Positions 36,213 to 45,096 are shown, counted from the stretch's first letter. The stretch is 64,000 nt of DNA from Mesorhizobium_G sp050247155 (GCA_050247155.1 JBFWUS010000020.1:1-64000), one strand, 5' to 3'. Notes: a model not told the origin generated them from the letters alone. Program-made: numbers and translations.

Positions 36213-36590
36213 TCAGGACGTATCAAAGCGTAGTGCCGGGCGTTCACACAGGCTCGCAGCGGTCAGGGTCTGCTCTTGCGCCAGTTGGGGCGGCGGCTGG
36301 TTCATCAGTTCCCAGACCGCGCGCTCCTCCATGATCAACAGCCGCCCGGCGGCTTCGGCAAGGCACAGCAGCACAAGGATGGCTTGGTTGAGATCATCGG
36401 GTGACGTCGAGCATGGCTCAGCGTGGGTCGCCGACGCGGCGTCCTGCAGGGCGTTTTCGCGGGGAAGGATGGCGATCACGCCCCGCGCCACCAGCCCGGT
36501 GCGGATGATCAACAGGGCCATGACGACGAACATCAGGAAGACGCGCCACCGCGCCTCATCTTGTTGCTCATGTGCCGCCCGCCAGTCCAT
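36213..36590 (-). CDS. Small single-span membrane protein of unknown function
   Basis: 125 residues. A short charged N-terminus (DWRAAHEQQDEARWR) precedes one transmembrane helix (VFLMFVVMALLIIRTGLVARGVIAI); the rest includes a second moderately hydrophobic stretch (NQAILVLLCLAEAAGRLLI). The ATG at 36590 is supported by AAGGAAGG immediately upstream, so the longer open frame to 36707 is not used. I do not recognise a family. It is upstream of the chrB leader on the same strand. Confidence 0.55.
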   Translation of the reverse strand: MDWRAAHEQQDEARWRVFLMFVVMALLIIRTGLVARGVIAILPRENALQDAASATHAEPCSTSPDDLNQAILVLLCLAEAAGRLLIMEERAVWELMNQPPPQLAQEQTLTAASLCERPALRFDTS

Positions 36591-36931
36591 CGCCTTCCTT
36601 CGTGTAAGACACAGTCGGAGGCATTGTCGCGCAGGCTCAAGGGGTGTGGACAGATTCGGCGCAAAAAAAATCCGTTGGCCTCGCAAGACATTGAAAGACC
36701 TAAGCAAAATTCGTCACTGGCGCGGAGCCGGCTGGAATCTGTCCATCAAGATGGAGCCGGCGGGCCGTCTACACCGGCTTTGGACCGGCGAGTCCGAGGC
36801 CTGATGCCCGACCCTTCATTCCGCTTCGCTGCATTGCGGGCCGAGCATGACGGACTGCATTTTGGGTGCCGCCAATCGCCAACGTTGGCGATTTGCTTCA
36901 GCGGGCCACACCTCTCCGTCAAGACGGCTTG
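36591..36931. repeat. 341-bp intergenic region with a 20-bp perfect palindrome
   Basis: No gene is evident. Bases 36874-36893 form a perfect 20-bp palindrome centred on CCAACGTTGG, and 36867-36886 is identical over 20 bases to the loop of the murC-murB inverted repeat (6432-6451). This suggests a solo or degraded copy of the same intergenic repeat family. An eight-base A run lies at about 36663-36670. Confidence 0.6.
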
Positions 36932-37831
36932 TCATACGTGCCTGAAATTTCCAGCCGCGCGTCTGCGCCGGCCCTGATGCAGTTGCCACAGCGAGTGCGT
37001 TACCAGCGCCACGATCAGGATCACGCCGCCGATGAGGCTCGCGGTTGTCGGGACCTCGGAAAAGACCATCCACACCCAGACCGGCGCCAACACCGTTTCC
37101 AACAGATAAAACATCGCCACCTCCGGGCCGGACAGAAAGCGTGGGCCGGTGGCGAGACAATAGAACGAGATCGGCATGATCACCGCGCCGTTGAAGATGA
37201 TCCACCAGGGCGCATCGACGCGATAGCTGCCGGTATCGGCGACGACGAAAGCCGCCACAAGGAATGGAAAAAAGACGCCGATCAGCGCGGTGAAGCCCAT
37301 ATCCTTGCCGCTGTGACGGCTGATGGTGATCGCAGAGGCGATCAGGAAGGCCGAGCATAAAGCCATCGCGTCGCCGAACAGATTTCCGGTGCCGATCGAA
37401 TCGTAGACGATGATCAGCACGCCCAAAATCATCGCCACCATTGCAAGGAGCGTTGCCGTTTCCGGCCGCTGCTTGAGGAAGACCCAGGACAGCAGCGCCG
37501 CGAAGGCTGTGTTGAAGGCGAGGATGAAGACGAGATTGGCAGTCGAGGTGTTGTATACCGCCGTGATGAAGGTGATCGAACCCAGGCCGTAGAGCGCCGC
37601 CACCGCTGCGCCGGTCCATCCCGGCAGCAGAGGCGGCGCCTTTGGCGTTATCCAGCGCCAGATAACCCAGATAACCAGCGCCGCCAGAAAGGTCGTTCCG
37701 GTGCGCAACATGAGAATCGACCACGGCTCGCCTTGCGCCAGCCGGATCAGGGGGATGTCGACAGTCAGTGCCATGCCGCCGATCGCCGTGAGCAACAAGC
37801 CCCTGGCGTGGTGATCGTTATTGTCCTGCAA
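36932..37831 (-). CDS. EamA-family (DMT) transporter
   Basis: 299 residues with about ten transmembrane helices in two EamA repeats (first about residues 10-140, second about 150-290). The end of the second repeat shows the family pattern FYLLETVLAPVWVWMVFSEVPT ... LIGGVILIVAL. It is probably a metabolite or amino-acid-type exporter, but the substrate cannot be read from sequence. The start appears to be TTG at 37831. It is about 100 bp from bpt on the same strand. Confidence 0.88.
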   Translation of the reverse strand: MQDNNDHHARGLLLTAIGGMALTVDIPLIRLAQGEPWSILMLRTGTTFLAALVIWVIWRWITPKAPPLLPGWTGAAVAALYGLGSITFITAVYNTSTANLVFILAFNTAFAALLSWVFLKQRPETATLLAMVAMILGVLIIVYDSIGTGNLFGDAMALCSAFLIASAITISRHSGKDMGFTALIGVFFPFLVAAFVVADTGSYRVDAPWWIIFNGAVIMPISFYCLATGPRFLSGPEVAMFYLLETVLAPVWVWMVFSEVPTTASLIGGVILIVALVTHSLWQLHQGRRRRAAGNFRHV

Positions 37832-37931
37832 TTTCAGTCCGCCGCTCTTTCGACGGGCTTTCTAGCGGACGCGTGGATCAAGCACAGCGGCCAGTTGCTT
37901 GAAACTCAATCGCCCAGAGAATGAAGAGAAA

Positions 37932-38687
37932 CTAATCCTGTGGGCGGAACCGTTCCCAGCCCTTAGGCCCAAGGTGCTCCTGTGGCTGGAAACGCACCTT
38001 GTATTCCATCTTGCGCGAGCCGTTCACCCAATAGCCGAGATAGACATGCGGCATGCCGGCGGCCCGGGCCCGTTGGATGTGGTCGAGGATCATGAAGGTG
38101 CCGAGCGAGCGGTCCTCGAGATCGGGGTCGTAGTAGGAGTAGACCATCGACAGGCCATCGGCCATTTTGTCGGTCAGCGCCACGCCGATCAATTCGCCGA
38201 CGCCCTTGCCGGTGATGAAACTGTCCGGTCCGCGCTGTCGATATTCGATGATTTTGGTATCGACATGCGTGTCTTCCACCATCATCGCATAGTCGAGCAC
38301 GGTCATGTCCGACATGCCGCCGCGCCGATGGCGCGAATCCAGATAATGCCGGAAGAGCGAATATTGCTCGGTCGACGGCTCCGCGTCGTGCATCGCGCCG
38401 ATCAGATCCGCATTGCGCCGCATCACCTTGCGCATGTTGCGCGTCGGCTGAAACTCGCCAGCGAGAATGCGTACCGACACGCAGGAGCGGCACTGTTCGC
38501 AGGCTGGGCGATAGGCGATGTTCTGCGAGCGGCGGAAGCCGCCTTGCGTTAACAGGTCGTTGAGTTCAGGGGCCTTGTCGCCGACCAGATGCGTGAACAC
38601 CTTGCGCTCGAACTGCCCGTCGACATACGGGCAGGGGGAGGGCGCCGTCAGGAAAAATTGCGGCGAGTGAGTCGGTTGGTGCGTCAT
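37932..38687 (-). CDS. bpt: Aspartate/glutamate leucyltransferase Bpt
   Basis: Aminoacyl-tRNA-protein transferase of the bacterial N-end rule: it adds leucine to proteins with N-terminal Asp or Glu and marks them for ClpS-ClpAP. Homologous to eukaryotic arginyltransferase Ate1. The signature segments are the N-terminal CPYVDG, the QNIAYRPACEQCRSCVSVRI cysteine cluster, and the C-terminal YLGYWVNGSRKMEYKVRFQPQE. 251 residues is typical of the Bpt subgroup. Confidence 0.93.
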   Translation of the reverse strand: MTHQPTHSPQFFLTAPSPCPYVDGQFERKVFTHLVGDKAPELNDLLTQGGFRRSQNIAYRPACEQCRSCVSVRILAGEFQPTRNMRKVMRRNADLIGAMHDAEPSTEQYSLFRHYLDSRHRRGGMSDMTVLDYAMMVEDTHVDTKIIEYRQRGPDSFITGKGVGELIGVALTDKMADGLSMVYSYYDPDLEDRSLGTFMILDHIQRARAAGMPHVYLGYWVNGSRKMEYKVRFQPQEHLGPKGWERFRPQD

Positions 38688-38757
38688 GGTCCTGAAACAT
38701 GACTATACCCGGTGAATTTTCGTTGTGAAGCGCCACGCGCTTCAACAATTTTGCTCA

Positions 38758-39186
38758 TCAGCGCAGGATTCCTTGATCTGTCTGGAGCATGGAGATCGCC
38801 CGATTGCAGCGGCTGCCGTCCCATTGCGCGTCCGGCTCTTCCCAATCTGCGCCCCAGAGGCCGGTGAAGCCATCCAACCCGGCATTGAAGGTGATGACCA
38901 GTTTTCCAGTGCCATAGACGTCTTTCCAGATCAGCGTGCGTTTGCGGCCGACGGTCTGCTTTTCTTCGATCAAGGTGCCGGAGGTTTTGTCAGGGCCGTC
39001 GTCGAATTCATATCTTCCGGCTAGCCGTCCATCGGGTTCGACTCGCAGTTCGGTTACCGCGCTGACGATTTCTCCAGCCGACCAAAGCTTGCCGCAATAA
39101 GTGCCGGTCAGGGCCGCAGCTTCCTGCGCCAGTGCGGGTGCCACCGTCGCCAAAGCGAGCAGCGCTGCCGTCGAGATAAGTTTCAT
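38758..39186 (-). CDS. DUF2147-like secreted protein
   Basis: 142 residues with a signal peptide (cleavage near PALAQ) and a small beta-rich domain (TGTYCGKLWSAGEIVSAVTELRVEPDGRLAGRYEFDD). It resembles the DUF2147 family of periplasmic proteins; the match is by pattern only. A GGGAGG ribosome-binding site precedes the ATG. It may form a unit with the RDD gene upstream (62 bp). Confidence 0.65.
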   Translation of the reverse strand: MKLISTAALLALATVAPALAQEAAALTGTYCGKLWSAGEIVSAVTELRVEPDGRLAGRYEFDDGPDKTSGTLIEEKQTVGRKRTLIWKDVYGTGKLVITFNAGLDGFTGLWGADWEEPDAQWDGSRCNRAISMLQTDQGILR

Positions 39187-39248
39187 TGTCCCAACCTCCC
39201 TTGCCGGAGGCAGAGCTAGCAGATTTTTTGGTTGAAAGCAGGCGGCGG

Positions 39249-39713
39249 TCAGATGTCGCTGCGCACGACGACCGTGCCGAGCAAAAGGTCGTGCAGGGTG
39301 CGCTTGTAATCGAGGAACAACGTTGCCAGCAGGATGAACGGCGTCAGCACCGTTACCGACACCCAGAACAGCAGCGAATGCACGATTGCGGTCAGTCCGT
39401 CGATGCGGCCACCGTCAAAACGTTCGAGGCGAATGCCCATGGCGCGCATGCCGAGCGTCGCCTGGTTGCGGCCGCCCAGCGTGTTCCAGATATAGATCAG
39501 CGCAACCGACGGCACCAGAATGCCGAACAGCATCCAGCCTAGCCCAAGCGTAATGATGCCAAGCACGAAAACCAGAATGGCGAACGGGATGGTGAGCAGA
39601 CCGATGACCAGATAGTCGATGACAAAGGCGAAGACGCGCCGTGACAGCACGCCATCAAGAGCGCGGGGGTCGTCGAGCGCGTGGACATTGCCCTGAATGA
39701 TGTCGGTGTTCAC
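39249..39713 (-). CDS. RDD family membrane protein
   Basis: 154 residues with three or four hydrophobic helices. The family motif is seen as LSRRVFAFVIDYLVIG, and the second as GGRNQATLGMRAMGIRLE. RDD proteins are small membrane proteins of mostly unknown function, sometimes linked to ion transport. The start is GTG at 39713 with AGGAG upstream. Confidence 0.88.
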   Translation of the reverse strand: MNTDIIQGNVHALDDPRALDGVLSRRVFAFVIDYLVIGLLTIPFAILVFVLGIITLGLGWMLFGILVPSVALIYIWNTLGGRNQATLGMRAMGIRLERFDGGRIDGLTAIVHSLLFWVSVTVLTPFILLATLFLDYKRTLHDLLLGTVVVRSDI

Positions 39714-39813
39714 CGAGCTGCTCCTTCATCAGCATTTCAGACTGTCATGACAGATGGGGATTTGCGCGCGAAAATCAACGCTGGTTGGTGGCCCGAAAGG
39801 GCCGGAGGCGCGA

Positions 39814-40869
39814 TCAACCTGGCTGTCCCGTTGAACCCCTGACCGCCAGTTCCACCGGCAGCATCTCGCGGCGTAGCGTGCCGTCGAACTCCAGGATTGC
39901 CCTCGCCGCCCGGCGGCCGATTTCCGCGCCGGGTTGCGCGATGGTGGTGAGCGGCGGTTGGCTGAGCGCTGCCTCCGGCACGTCATCGAAGCCAACGATG
40001 GAGACATCGCCGGGCACCGACAATCCCCGCCGCTTCAGCCAATCGATTGCTTCGATCGCCATGCGGTCGGACATGGAGAGCAGCGCCGTCGGCGGCGTGT
40101 CGCGGTCAAAGAGATAGGCGAGCGCGGCTTCGGTCGTCTGGCGATCATTCTCGGTCTCGTAGATCGGGATCGAGCCGGTATCGACGTCATAGCCGGCCAA
40201 TTCATCGAAGTATCCCCGGATGCGGTCGCGCGTGCCGGAGTAGACGCCATTGGCCGCATGTTCGTAGCTCGATGGACCAATGGCCACGTCTTGAGCCTGT
40301 AGCGCGAGCACGCCGAACCGGCGGTGCCCCAGTTCCGCCAGATGGCGTGCCGCCATCCGCGCGCCCGCGTAGTCGTCGATGCCGATCGAGGAAATCGTGG
40401 GGTCGTCGTTGCCGAAGTCGAGCGCGACGAAGGGGAGGCCGCGCTCGCGCGTCAGTTGCACCAGCCGCGAACCGCCCTCGATACAAAACACGATGAAGCC
40501 GTCGACAAGCGCGCTCTGGATGTTCCAGGCGAGCTGCTCGTTGTTGGCGGCCGAGACCAGCGAGATGCCGGCCCCTACGTCGTCGCAAACCTGCGAGATG
40601 CCCGACATAACAACACGCGCAAACGGATCCTCGAAGAAATAGGCGAGGGGCTCGACGGTGCCGACGCCGATGGCGTTCACCTTGCCGGCGCGCAGCATGC
40701 GTCCCAGCGGGTTCGGCCCAGCGTAATTCAGCTTCGCGGCGGCGGCCAGCACCCGCTCGCGCAGTTCTTCGCGCACGATCTCGGGGCGCGAGAACACGTT
40801 CGAGGCCGTGCCGTGCGAAACGCCGGCCGCCTTGGCTACATCCGCCAGCTTTACGGGTTTCGCCGCCAT
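39814..40869 (-). CDS. LacI-family transcriptional regulator
   Basis: 351 residues: an N-terminal helix-turn-helix and hinge (KLADVAKAAGVSHGTASNVFSRPEIV ... KLNYAGPNPLGRML) and a periplasmic-binding-protein-like effector domain (ARHLAELGHRRFGVLAL, LLSMSDRMAIEAIDWL, VSIVGFDDVPEA). The ATG at 40869 is chosen because GGAAGG lies 6 bases before it; the ATG at 40875 would touch that site. A LacI-type operator (40925-40938) covers the likely -35 region of its own promoter, so it is probably autoregulated. No sugar genes are adjacent; the only divergent target is a 47-codon gene. Confidence 0.92.
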   Translation of the reverse strand: MAAKPVKLADVAKAAGVSHGTASNVFSRPEIVREELRERVLAAAAKLNYAGPNPLGRMLRAGKVNAIGVGTVEPLAYFFEDPFARVVMSGISQVCDDVGAGISLVSAANNEQLAWNIQSALVDGFIVFCIEGGSRLVQLTRERGLPFVALDFGNDDPTISSIGIDDYAGARMAARHLAELGHRRFGVLALQAQDVAIGPSSYEHAANGVYSGTRDRIRGYFDELAGYDVDTGSIPIYETENDRQTTEAALAYLFDRDTPPTALLSMSDRMAIEAIDWLKRRGLSVPGDVSIVGFDDVPEAALSQPPLTTIAQPGAEIGRRAARAILEFDGTLRREMLPVELAVRGSTGQPG

Positions 40870-40924
40870 GACCATCCTTCCGGCGGGTACGATCCCGCTC
40901 CATCAGCCTCTAGATAACATTAGC

Positions 40925-41021
40925 TTGGATCGATTCAAAATTTTTCTTGACATTTCGTTTGTAGCGCCTATTTTTGAATCGATCCAAGGCACTCGACCAA
41001 ACATGACTTGGATCGATTCAA
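40925..41021. promoter_or_regulatory. Triple LacI-type operator with divergent promoters
   Basis: The 14-mer TTGGATCGATTCAA occurs at 40925-40938 and 41008-41021, and its exact reverse complement at 40974-40987. It is a near-palindrome (TTGNATCGATNCAA), as expected for a LacI-family dimer site. Between the first two sites is a promoter reading right, TTGACA (40947-40952) - 16 bp - TATTTT (40969-40974). The first site overlaps a leftward -35-like TTGAAT for the regulator gene. Each operator contains a GANTC methylation site. Centres are 49 and 34 bp apart. Confidence 0.88.
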
Positions 41022-41035
41022 GAAGGAGAAATGTC

Positions 41036-41179
41036 ATGCATCCGGTCAATTACCTCTTTGACGAAATCTATCGCGACTATTGGGGCATTCCGCAGGGCGG
41101 CAAGACCGCTGAGCGCAAGCGCCCGACGCTTGGCAGCCAGCTGGCACGCCAGGTGCGTATGTTCGGATCGCGCAGTTAA
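41036..41179 (+). CDS. 47-residue protein under LacI-type control
   Basis: A short ORF with an excellent AAGGAG ribosome-binding site 7 bases upstream, directly after the third operator. The product begins with an aromatic, acidic stretch (NYLFDEIYRDYWG) and ends basic (LARQVRMFGSR), with no signal peptide or membrane helix. I do not recognise a family. The dedicated promoter and operators argue that it is a real gene, and that it is the regulator's main neighbouring target. The 141 bp before thyA hold nothing recognisable. Confidence 0.7.
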   Translation: MHPVNYLFDEIYRDYWGIPQGGKTAERKRPTLGSQLARQVRMFGSRS

Positions 41180-41320
41180 TGTGCGCGCGGGAAACAGGGC
41201 GGGGCAGGGCCGTTTGAGCCGCAAAGCCTCGCCTTTGTTGTGAAGCAAGGCCCTAATGGCCTTTGGCGCTCACAACGGCGCCTGATATGATCGGCGTTCG
41301 TCTCGAATCGGAATCAGCCG

Positions 41321-42115
41321 ATGCGCCAATATCTCGACCTTCTCCAGCATGTCCTTGACCACGGCGTCGACCGTGGCGATCGCACCGGAACCGGCACGCG
41401 CTCGGTCTTCGGCTACCAGATGCGCTTCGACCTTTCGAAGGGCTTTCCGGTTACAACGACCAAGAAGCTGCATCTCAAGTCGATCATCCACGAACTGCTC
41501 TGGTTCCTGGCAGGCGACACCAACATCAAATATCTGAACGACCACGGCGTCACTATCTGGGACGAGTGGGCCGACGAGAACGGCGACCTCGGTCCGGTCT
41601 ATGGCAAGCAGTGGCGCTCCTGGCCGACTCACGACGGCGGTGAGATCGATCAAATTTCGAATCTTCTCATCCAGTTACGCAAGAATCCCAATTCGCGCCG
41701 GCTCATCGTCTCTGCTTGGAACCCCGAGGAAGTGGACCAGATGGCGCTGCCGCCGTGCCACTGCCTGTTCCAGTTCTATGTCGCCGATGGACGGCTGTCC
41801 TGCCAGCTCTACCAGCGCTCCGCCGACATTTTTCTCGGCGTGCCGTTCAATATCGCGTCCTACGCATTGCTCACGCTGATGGTGGCGCAAGTGGTCGGCC
41901 TGAAACCCGGCGACTTCGTCCATACGCTCGGCGACGCGCATCTCTATCATAACCATTTCGAGCAGGCGCGCGAACAGCTTTCGCGTGACCCGAAGAAGCT
42001 GCCGACAATGTGGATCAACCCTGATATCGACGATCTCTTCGCCTTCCGTTTCGAGGATTTCCGGCTGGAGAACTATCTCGCCGATGCGTCGATCAAGGCG
42101 CCCATCGCGGTATGA
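41321..42115 (+). CDS. thyA: Thymidylate synthase
   Basis: Makes dTMP from dUMP using methylene-tetrahydrofolate. The dUMP-binding DRTGTGTRSVFG, the catalytic cysteine in ALPPCHCLFQFYV (Cys146, the same number as in E. coli) and the C-terminal APIAV are all present. The 264-residue length is identical to E. coli ThyA. folA follows beyond an intergenic repeat, pairing the two folate-linked steps. Confidence 0.98.
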   Translation: MRQYLDLLQHVLDHGVDRGDRTGTGTRSVFGYQMRFDLSKGFPVTTTKKLHLKSIIHELLWFLAGDTNIKYLNDHGVTIWDEWADENGDLGPVYGKQWRSWPTHDGGEIDQISNLLIQLRKNPNSRRLIVSAWNPEEVDQMALPPCHCLFQFYVADGRLSCQLYQRSADIFLGVPFNIASYALLTLMVAQVVGLKPGDFVHTLGDAHLYHNHFEQAREQLSRDPKKLPTMWINPDIDDLFAFRFEDFRLENYLADASIKAPIAV

Positions 42116-42143
42116 ATTCGCATCGGTTTGACAGATCCGTGCT

Positions 42144-42313
42144 CTACGTTGCCCCCCTCTGTCCTACCGGACATCTCCCCCACAAGGGGGGAGATCAGCC
42201 GGCCGCTTTGGTTTCGCCAGCCACCAACGTTGTAGGAAAAGCGTCGTCGATGACGCGCGTGCTCTCCCCCCTTGAGGGGGAGATGTCCGACAGGACAGAG
42301 GGGGGTATTGTAG
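42144..42313. repeat. Inverted-repeat intergenic element between thyA and folA
   Basis: The left arm (from 42144) CTACGTTGCCCCCCTCTGTC pairs imperfectly with the right arm ending at 42313, and internal CTCCCCC...GGGGGAG palindromes are present. The right arm shares ATGTCCGACAGGACAG with the element after parC. The loop contains CCAACGTT, as in the murC-murB and 36.87-kb copies. It would form a long hairpin in a thyA-folA transcript. Confidence 0.88.
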
Positions 42314-42347
42314 GGCGTGTCCATATCAACCTTTGGACGCGCGGCTG

Positions 42348-42863
42348 ATGCATATCGCGATCCATGTCGCCATCGCCGAGAACGGCGTGATCGGCCGTGA
42401 TGGCGGTTTGCCGTGGCGCTTGTCGACCGATCTGAAGCGCTTCAAGGCGACAACCATGGGCAAGCCGGTCATCGCCGGCCGCAAGACCTGGGAAAGCTTT
42501 CCGAGGCGGCCTTTGCCGGGCCGGCCGAACATCGTCATCAGCCGTGATGCGGCCTACGTGGCGGAAGGCGCCGATGTGGTGACCAGCCTCGACAAGGCCT
42601 TGGTGCTCGCGGAAGAAAAGCTCGAGGCGCTCCCGGGGCTGGATGAGGTCTGCATCATCGGCGGCGGCGAGATCTATCGTCAGGCGCTTCCGCTCGCCGA
42701 CCGTCTCTATGTCACACATGTGCTGACTGACGTTGATGGCGACACGCGTTTTCCCGACATCGACCCGGCTCTCTGGGAGATCGTCAGCAGCGAGGATTTT
42801 CCCGCCGGTGAAAAAGACAGCCACGCGACCCGCTATGTGGTCTATCAGCGCCGCAAAACTTGA
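42348..42863 (+). CDS. folA: Dihydrofolate reductase
   Basis: NADPH-dependent reductase regenerating tetrahydrofolate after the ThyA reaction. The N-terminal VAIAENGVIGRDGGLPWRLSTDLKRFK holds the active-site loop and catalytic acid (Asp), followed by VIAGRKTWESFP and CIIGGGEIYRQALPLADRLYVTHV. 171 residues is standard. The ATG at 42348 is chosen over an in-frame TTG at 42333 because it fits the family N-terminus. Confidence 0.96.
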   Translation: MHIAIHVAIAENGVIGRDGGLPWRLSTDLKRFKATTMGKPVIAGRKTWESFPRRPLPGRPNIVISRDAAYVAEGADVVTSLDKALVLAEEKLEALPGLDEVCIIGGGEIYRQALPLADRLYVTHVLTDVDGDTRFPDIDPALWEIVSSEDFPAGEKDSHATRYVVYQRRKT

Positions 42864-43023
42864 AGCGGCTGTCGAATTTTGCCCGCTAAGCCCGTTTTTC
42901 GTTTAGCAATCGATTACAAATCCGTGATGCCTCCTTTGAGCCGCGTTGAAAGCGCATTCTTGCATCCCTATAGAGTGTCACAACGACGGGGCGGGCCGTC
43001 GGCGAGCGTTTGAAAGGAATTTG

Positions 43024-44172
43024 ATGCCCTGGAATAATCAGAGCGGCGGCGGTGGCGGCGGCCCATGGGGCGGCGGCGGCAATAGCGGCGGGCCTTGGGG
43101 CCAGGGACCGCGCGGTCCGGGTGGACCGCAGAATCAGCCGCCGGATCTCGAAGACATCATCCGCAAGGGACAGGATCGCCTCAAGCGCGCGCTGCCGACC
43201 GGCGGCGGTTTCAGCCCGGCGTTGCTCGGCCTTATTCTGCTGGCGCTGGTGGCGGCCTGGTTCTTCAAGGCGGTCTACACCGTCCAGCCTGACGAGCTCG
43301 CTGTGGAGCTGCGCTTCGGAAAGCCGAAGGAAGAGCTTGCCCAGCCGGGCCTACACTTCCACTGGTGGCCTATCGAGACGGTCGAGAAGGTGGTCACCGC
43401 CGAAAAGCTGATCGCCATCGGCGGCGGCCGTGACGGCGGGGCCGCCGGCCTGATGCTGTCGGGCGATCAGAACATCGTGAATGTGCAGTTCTCGTTGGCC
43501 TATCAGGTCAACGATCCGCGCGCTTATCTCTTCAATGTTTCCGATCCTGACGGCATGGCCCGCCAGATCGCCGAAAGCGCCATGCGCGAGGTTGTCGGCC
43601 GCCGTCCGGCACAGGACATTTTCCGCGACAATCGCCAAGGCATCGCCGATGACGTGCGCAACATCGTGCAAACGTCGCTGAACGAATATGGCGCGGGCCT
43701 CGCCATCAACGCGGTCTCCATCGAGGACGCGTCGCCGCCGCGTGAAGTGGCCGACGCCTTCAACGAGGTGCAGCGCGCAGAGCAGGACGAGGATCGTTTC
43801 CGCGAGGAGGCCAATCAATATGCCAACCAGCGTCTCGGTCAGGCCCGAGGTCAGGCCGCGCAGATCGGTGAAGACGCCGCCGCCTACAAGAACCGGGTCG
43901 TCGAGGAAGCTAAGGGTGAAGCCCAGCGCTTTATCTCGGTCTACGACGAATACGCCAAGGCGCCGGACGTCACCCGCAAGCGGCTTTTCATCGAAACGAT
44001 GGAAAAGGTGCTCGGTGGCTCGAACAAGGTGATCCTCGAGTCCGGCAACGGGCAGCAGGGCGTGTTGCCCTATCTGCCTTTGCCTGAACTTCAACGCCGG
44101 CAGAACCCGCCGCAGCAACAGGGCACGACGCAGCAGAACGGCGGCGCCGTGACGGCCGGAGGGTCGAACTGA
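43024..44172 (+). CDS. hflK: FtsH protease modulator HflK
   Basis: SPFH/band-7 membrane protein that forms large cages with HflC around FtsH. A Gly/Pro-rich N-terminal tail (about residues 1-40) precedes one transmembrane helix (LLGLILLALVAAWFFKAVYTV) and the band-7 domain (VELRFGKPKEELAQPGLHFHWWP), then a long helical region and a Gln-rich tail. The ATG at 43024 follows AAAGGA; the longer frame from 42946 is unlikely. The stop overlaps the hflC start (TGATG). Confidence 0.95.
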   Translation: MPWNNQSGGGGGGPWGGGGNSGGPWGQGPRGPGGPQNQPPDLEDIIRKGQDRLKRALPTGGGFSPALLGLILLALVAAWFFKAVYTVQPDELAVELRFGKPKEELAQPGLHFHWWPIETVEKVVTAEKLIAIGGGRDGGAAGLMLSGDQNIVNVQFSLAYQVNDPRAYLFNVSDPDGMARQIAESAMREVVGRRPAQDIFRDNRQGIADDVRNIVQTSLNEYGAGLAINAVSIEDASPPREVADAFNEVQRAEQDEDRFREEANQYANQRLGQARGQAAQIGEDAAAYKNRVVEEAKGEAQRFISVYDEYAKAPDVTRKRLFIETMEKVLGGSNKVILESGNGQQGVLPYLPLPELQRRQNPPQQQGTTQQNGGAVTAGGSN

Positions 44173-45089
44173 TGAACAGCAATCGTCTTCCTATTTTTGG
44201 TGTCATTGCCGCCATTGTCGCGTTTCTCGTCTATTCGTCGGTTTTCGTCGTCAACGAGCGCGATCAGGCCATCGTGCTCCGCTTCGGCGAAATCGTCGAC
44301 GTGAAGACCGAGCCTGGCATCTACTTCAAGCTGCCGTTCTCAATGTTCGAGGCCGACAATGTCCAGATCATCGAAGATCGTGTCATGCGGTTCGATATGG
44401 ACAATATCCGCGTCCAGGTCTCGGGCGGCAAATTCTACGACGTGGACGCTTTCGTCGCCTACAGGATCGCCAATGCACGGGTCTTCAGGGCAACCGTTTC
44501 AGGCAGCCTCGAATTGGCGGAGCAGCGGGTCAAGACTCGTCTCGATGCTGCGCTGCGCCGGGTCTACGGTCTGCGTGGTTTCGAGGCGGCGCTCTCCGAA
44601 GAGCGCGCGTCCATGATGCGCGAGGTGCGCGATCAGCTGCGCCCCGACGCGACATCGCTTGGTCTCGAACTCGAGGATGTCCGCATCCGCCGTACCGATC
44701 TCACCTCCGACGTGTCGCAGCAGACCTATGAGCGCATGAAGGCCGAGCGTCTGGCCGAGGCCGAGAGGCTGCGGGCGCGCGGCCGTGAGGAAGCCCAGCG
44801 CCTCAAGGCCAAGGCCGACCGCGAGGTTACCGAGACGATCGCCGCCGCGCAACGCGACGCCGAGATCATCCGCGGTCAGGGCGAAGCCGAGCGCAACGCG
44901 ACCTTCGCCGCCGCCTTCCAGCGGGATCCGGCGTTCTTCGAGTTCTATCGCTCGATGAACGCCTATCTGTCGGCCTTGAGCGGCAACGGCACGACAATGG
45001 TGCTGTCGCCGGATTCGGAGTTCTTCCGCTTCTTCAAGGACGCGGCAGGCGCGGCAACGACGCCGGCTCCGGCAGCGCCAGCCCAATAA
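44172..45089 (+). CDS. hflC: FtsH protease modulator HflC
   Basis: Partner of HflK in the periplasm-facing FtsH modulator complex. One N-terminal transmembrane helix (IAAIVAFLVYSSVFVV) leads into the band-7 domain (QAIVLRFGEIVDVKTEPGIYFKLPF) and a charged helical region rich in Ala/Glu/Arg (MKAERLAEAERLRARGREEAQRL region). 305 residues is typical. It is coupled to hflK by an overlapping stop/start and followed by the DUF2065 gene. Confidence 0.95.
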   Translation: MNSNRLPIFGVIAAIVAFLVYSSVFVVNERDQAIVLRFGEIVDVKTEPGIYFKLPFSMFEADNVQIIEDRVMRFDMDNIRVQVSGGKFYDVDAFVAYRIANARVFRATVSGSLELAEQRVKTRLDAALRRVYGLRGFEAALSEERASMMREVRDQLRPDATSLGLELEDVRIRRTDLTSDVSQQTYERMKAERLAEAERLRARGREEAQRLKAKADREVTETIAAAQRDAEIIRGQGEAERNATFAAAFQRDPAFFEFYRSMNAYLSALSGNGTTMVLSPDSEFFRFFKDAAGAATTPAPAAPAQ

Positions 45090-45096
45090 CTCGACC

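Noticed and set aside
36816..37724. 302-codon minus-strand frame overlapping the EamA gene
   Set aside because: Alternative frame of the transporter; residues are His/Arg/Gly rich and not membrane-like.
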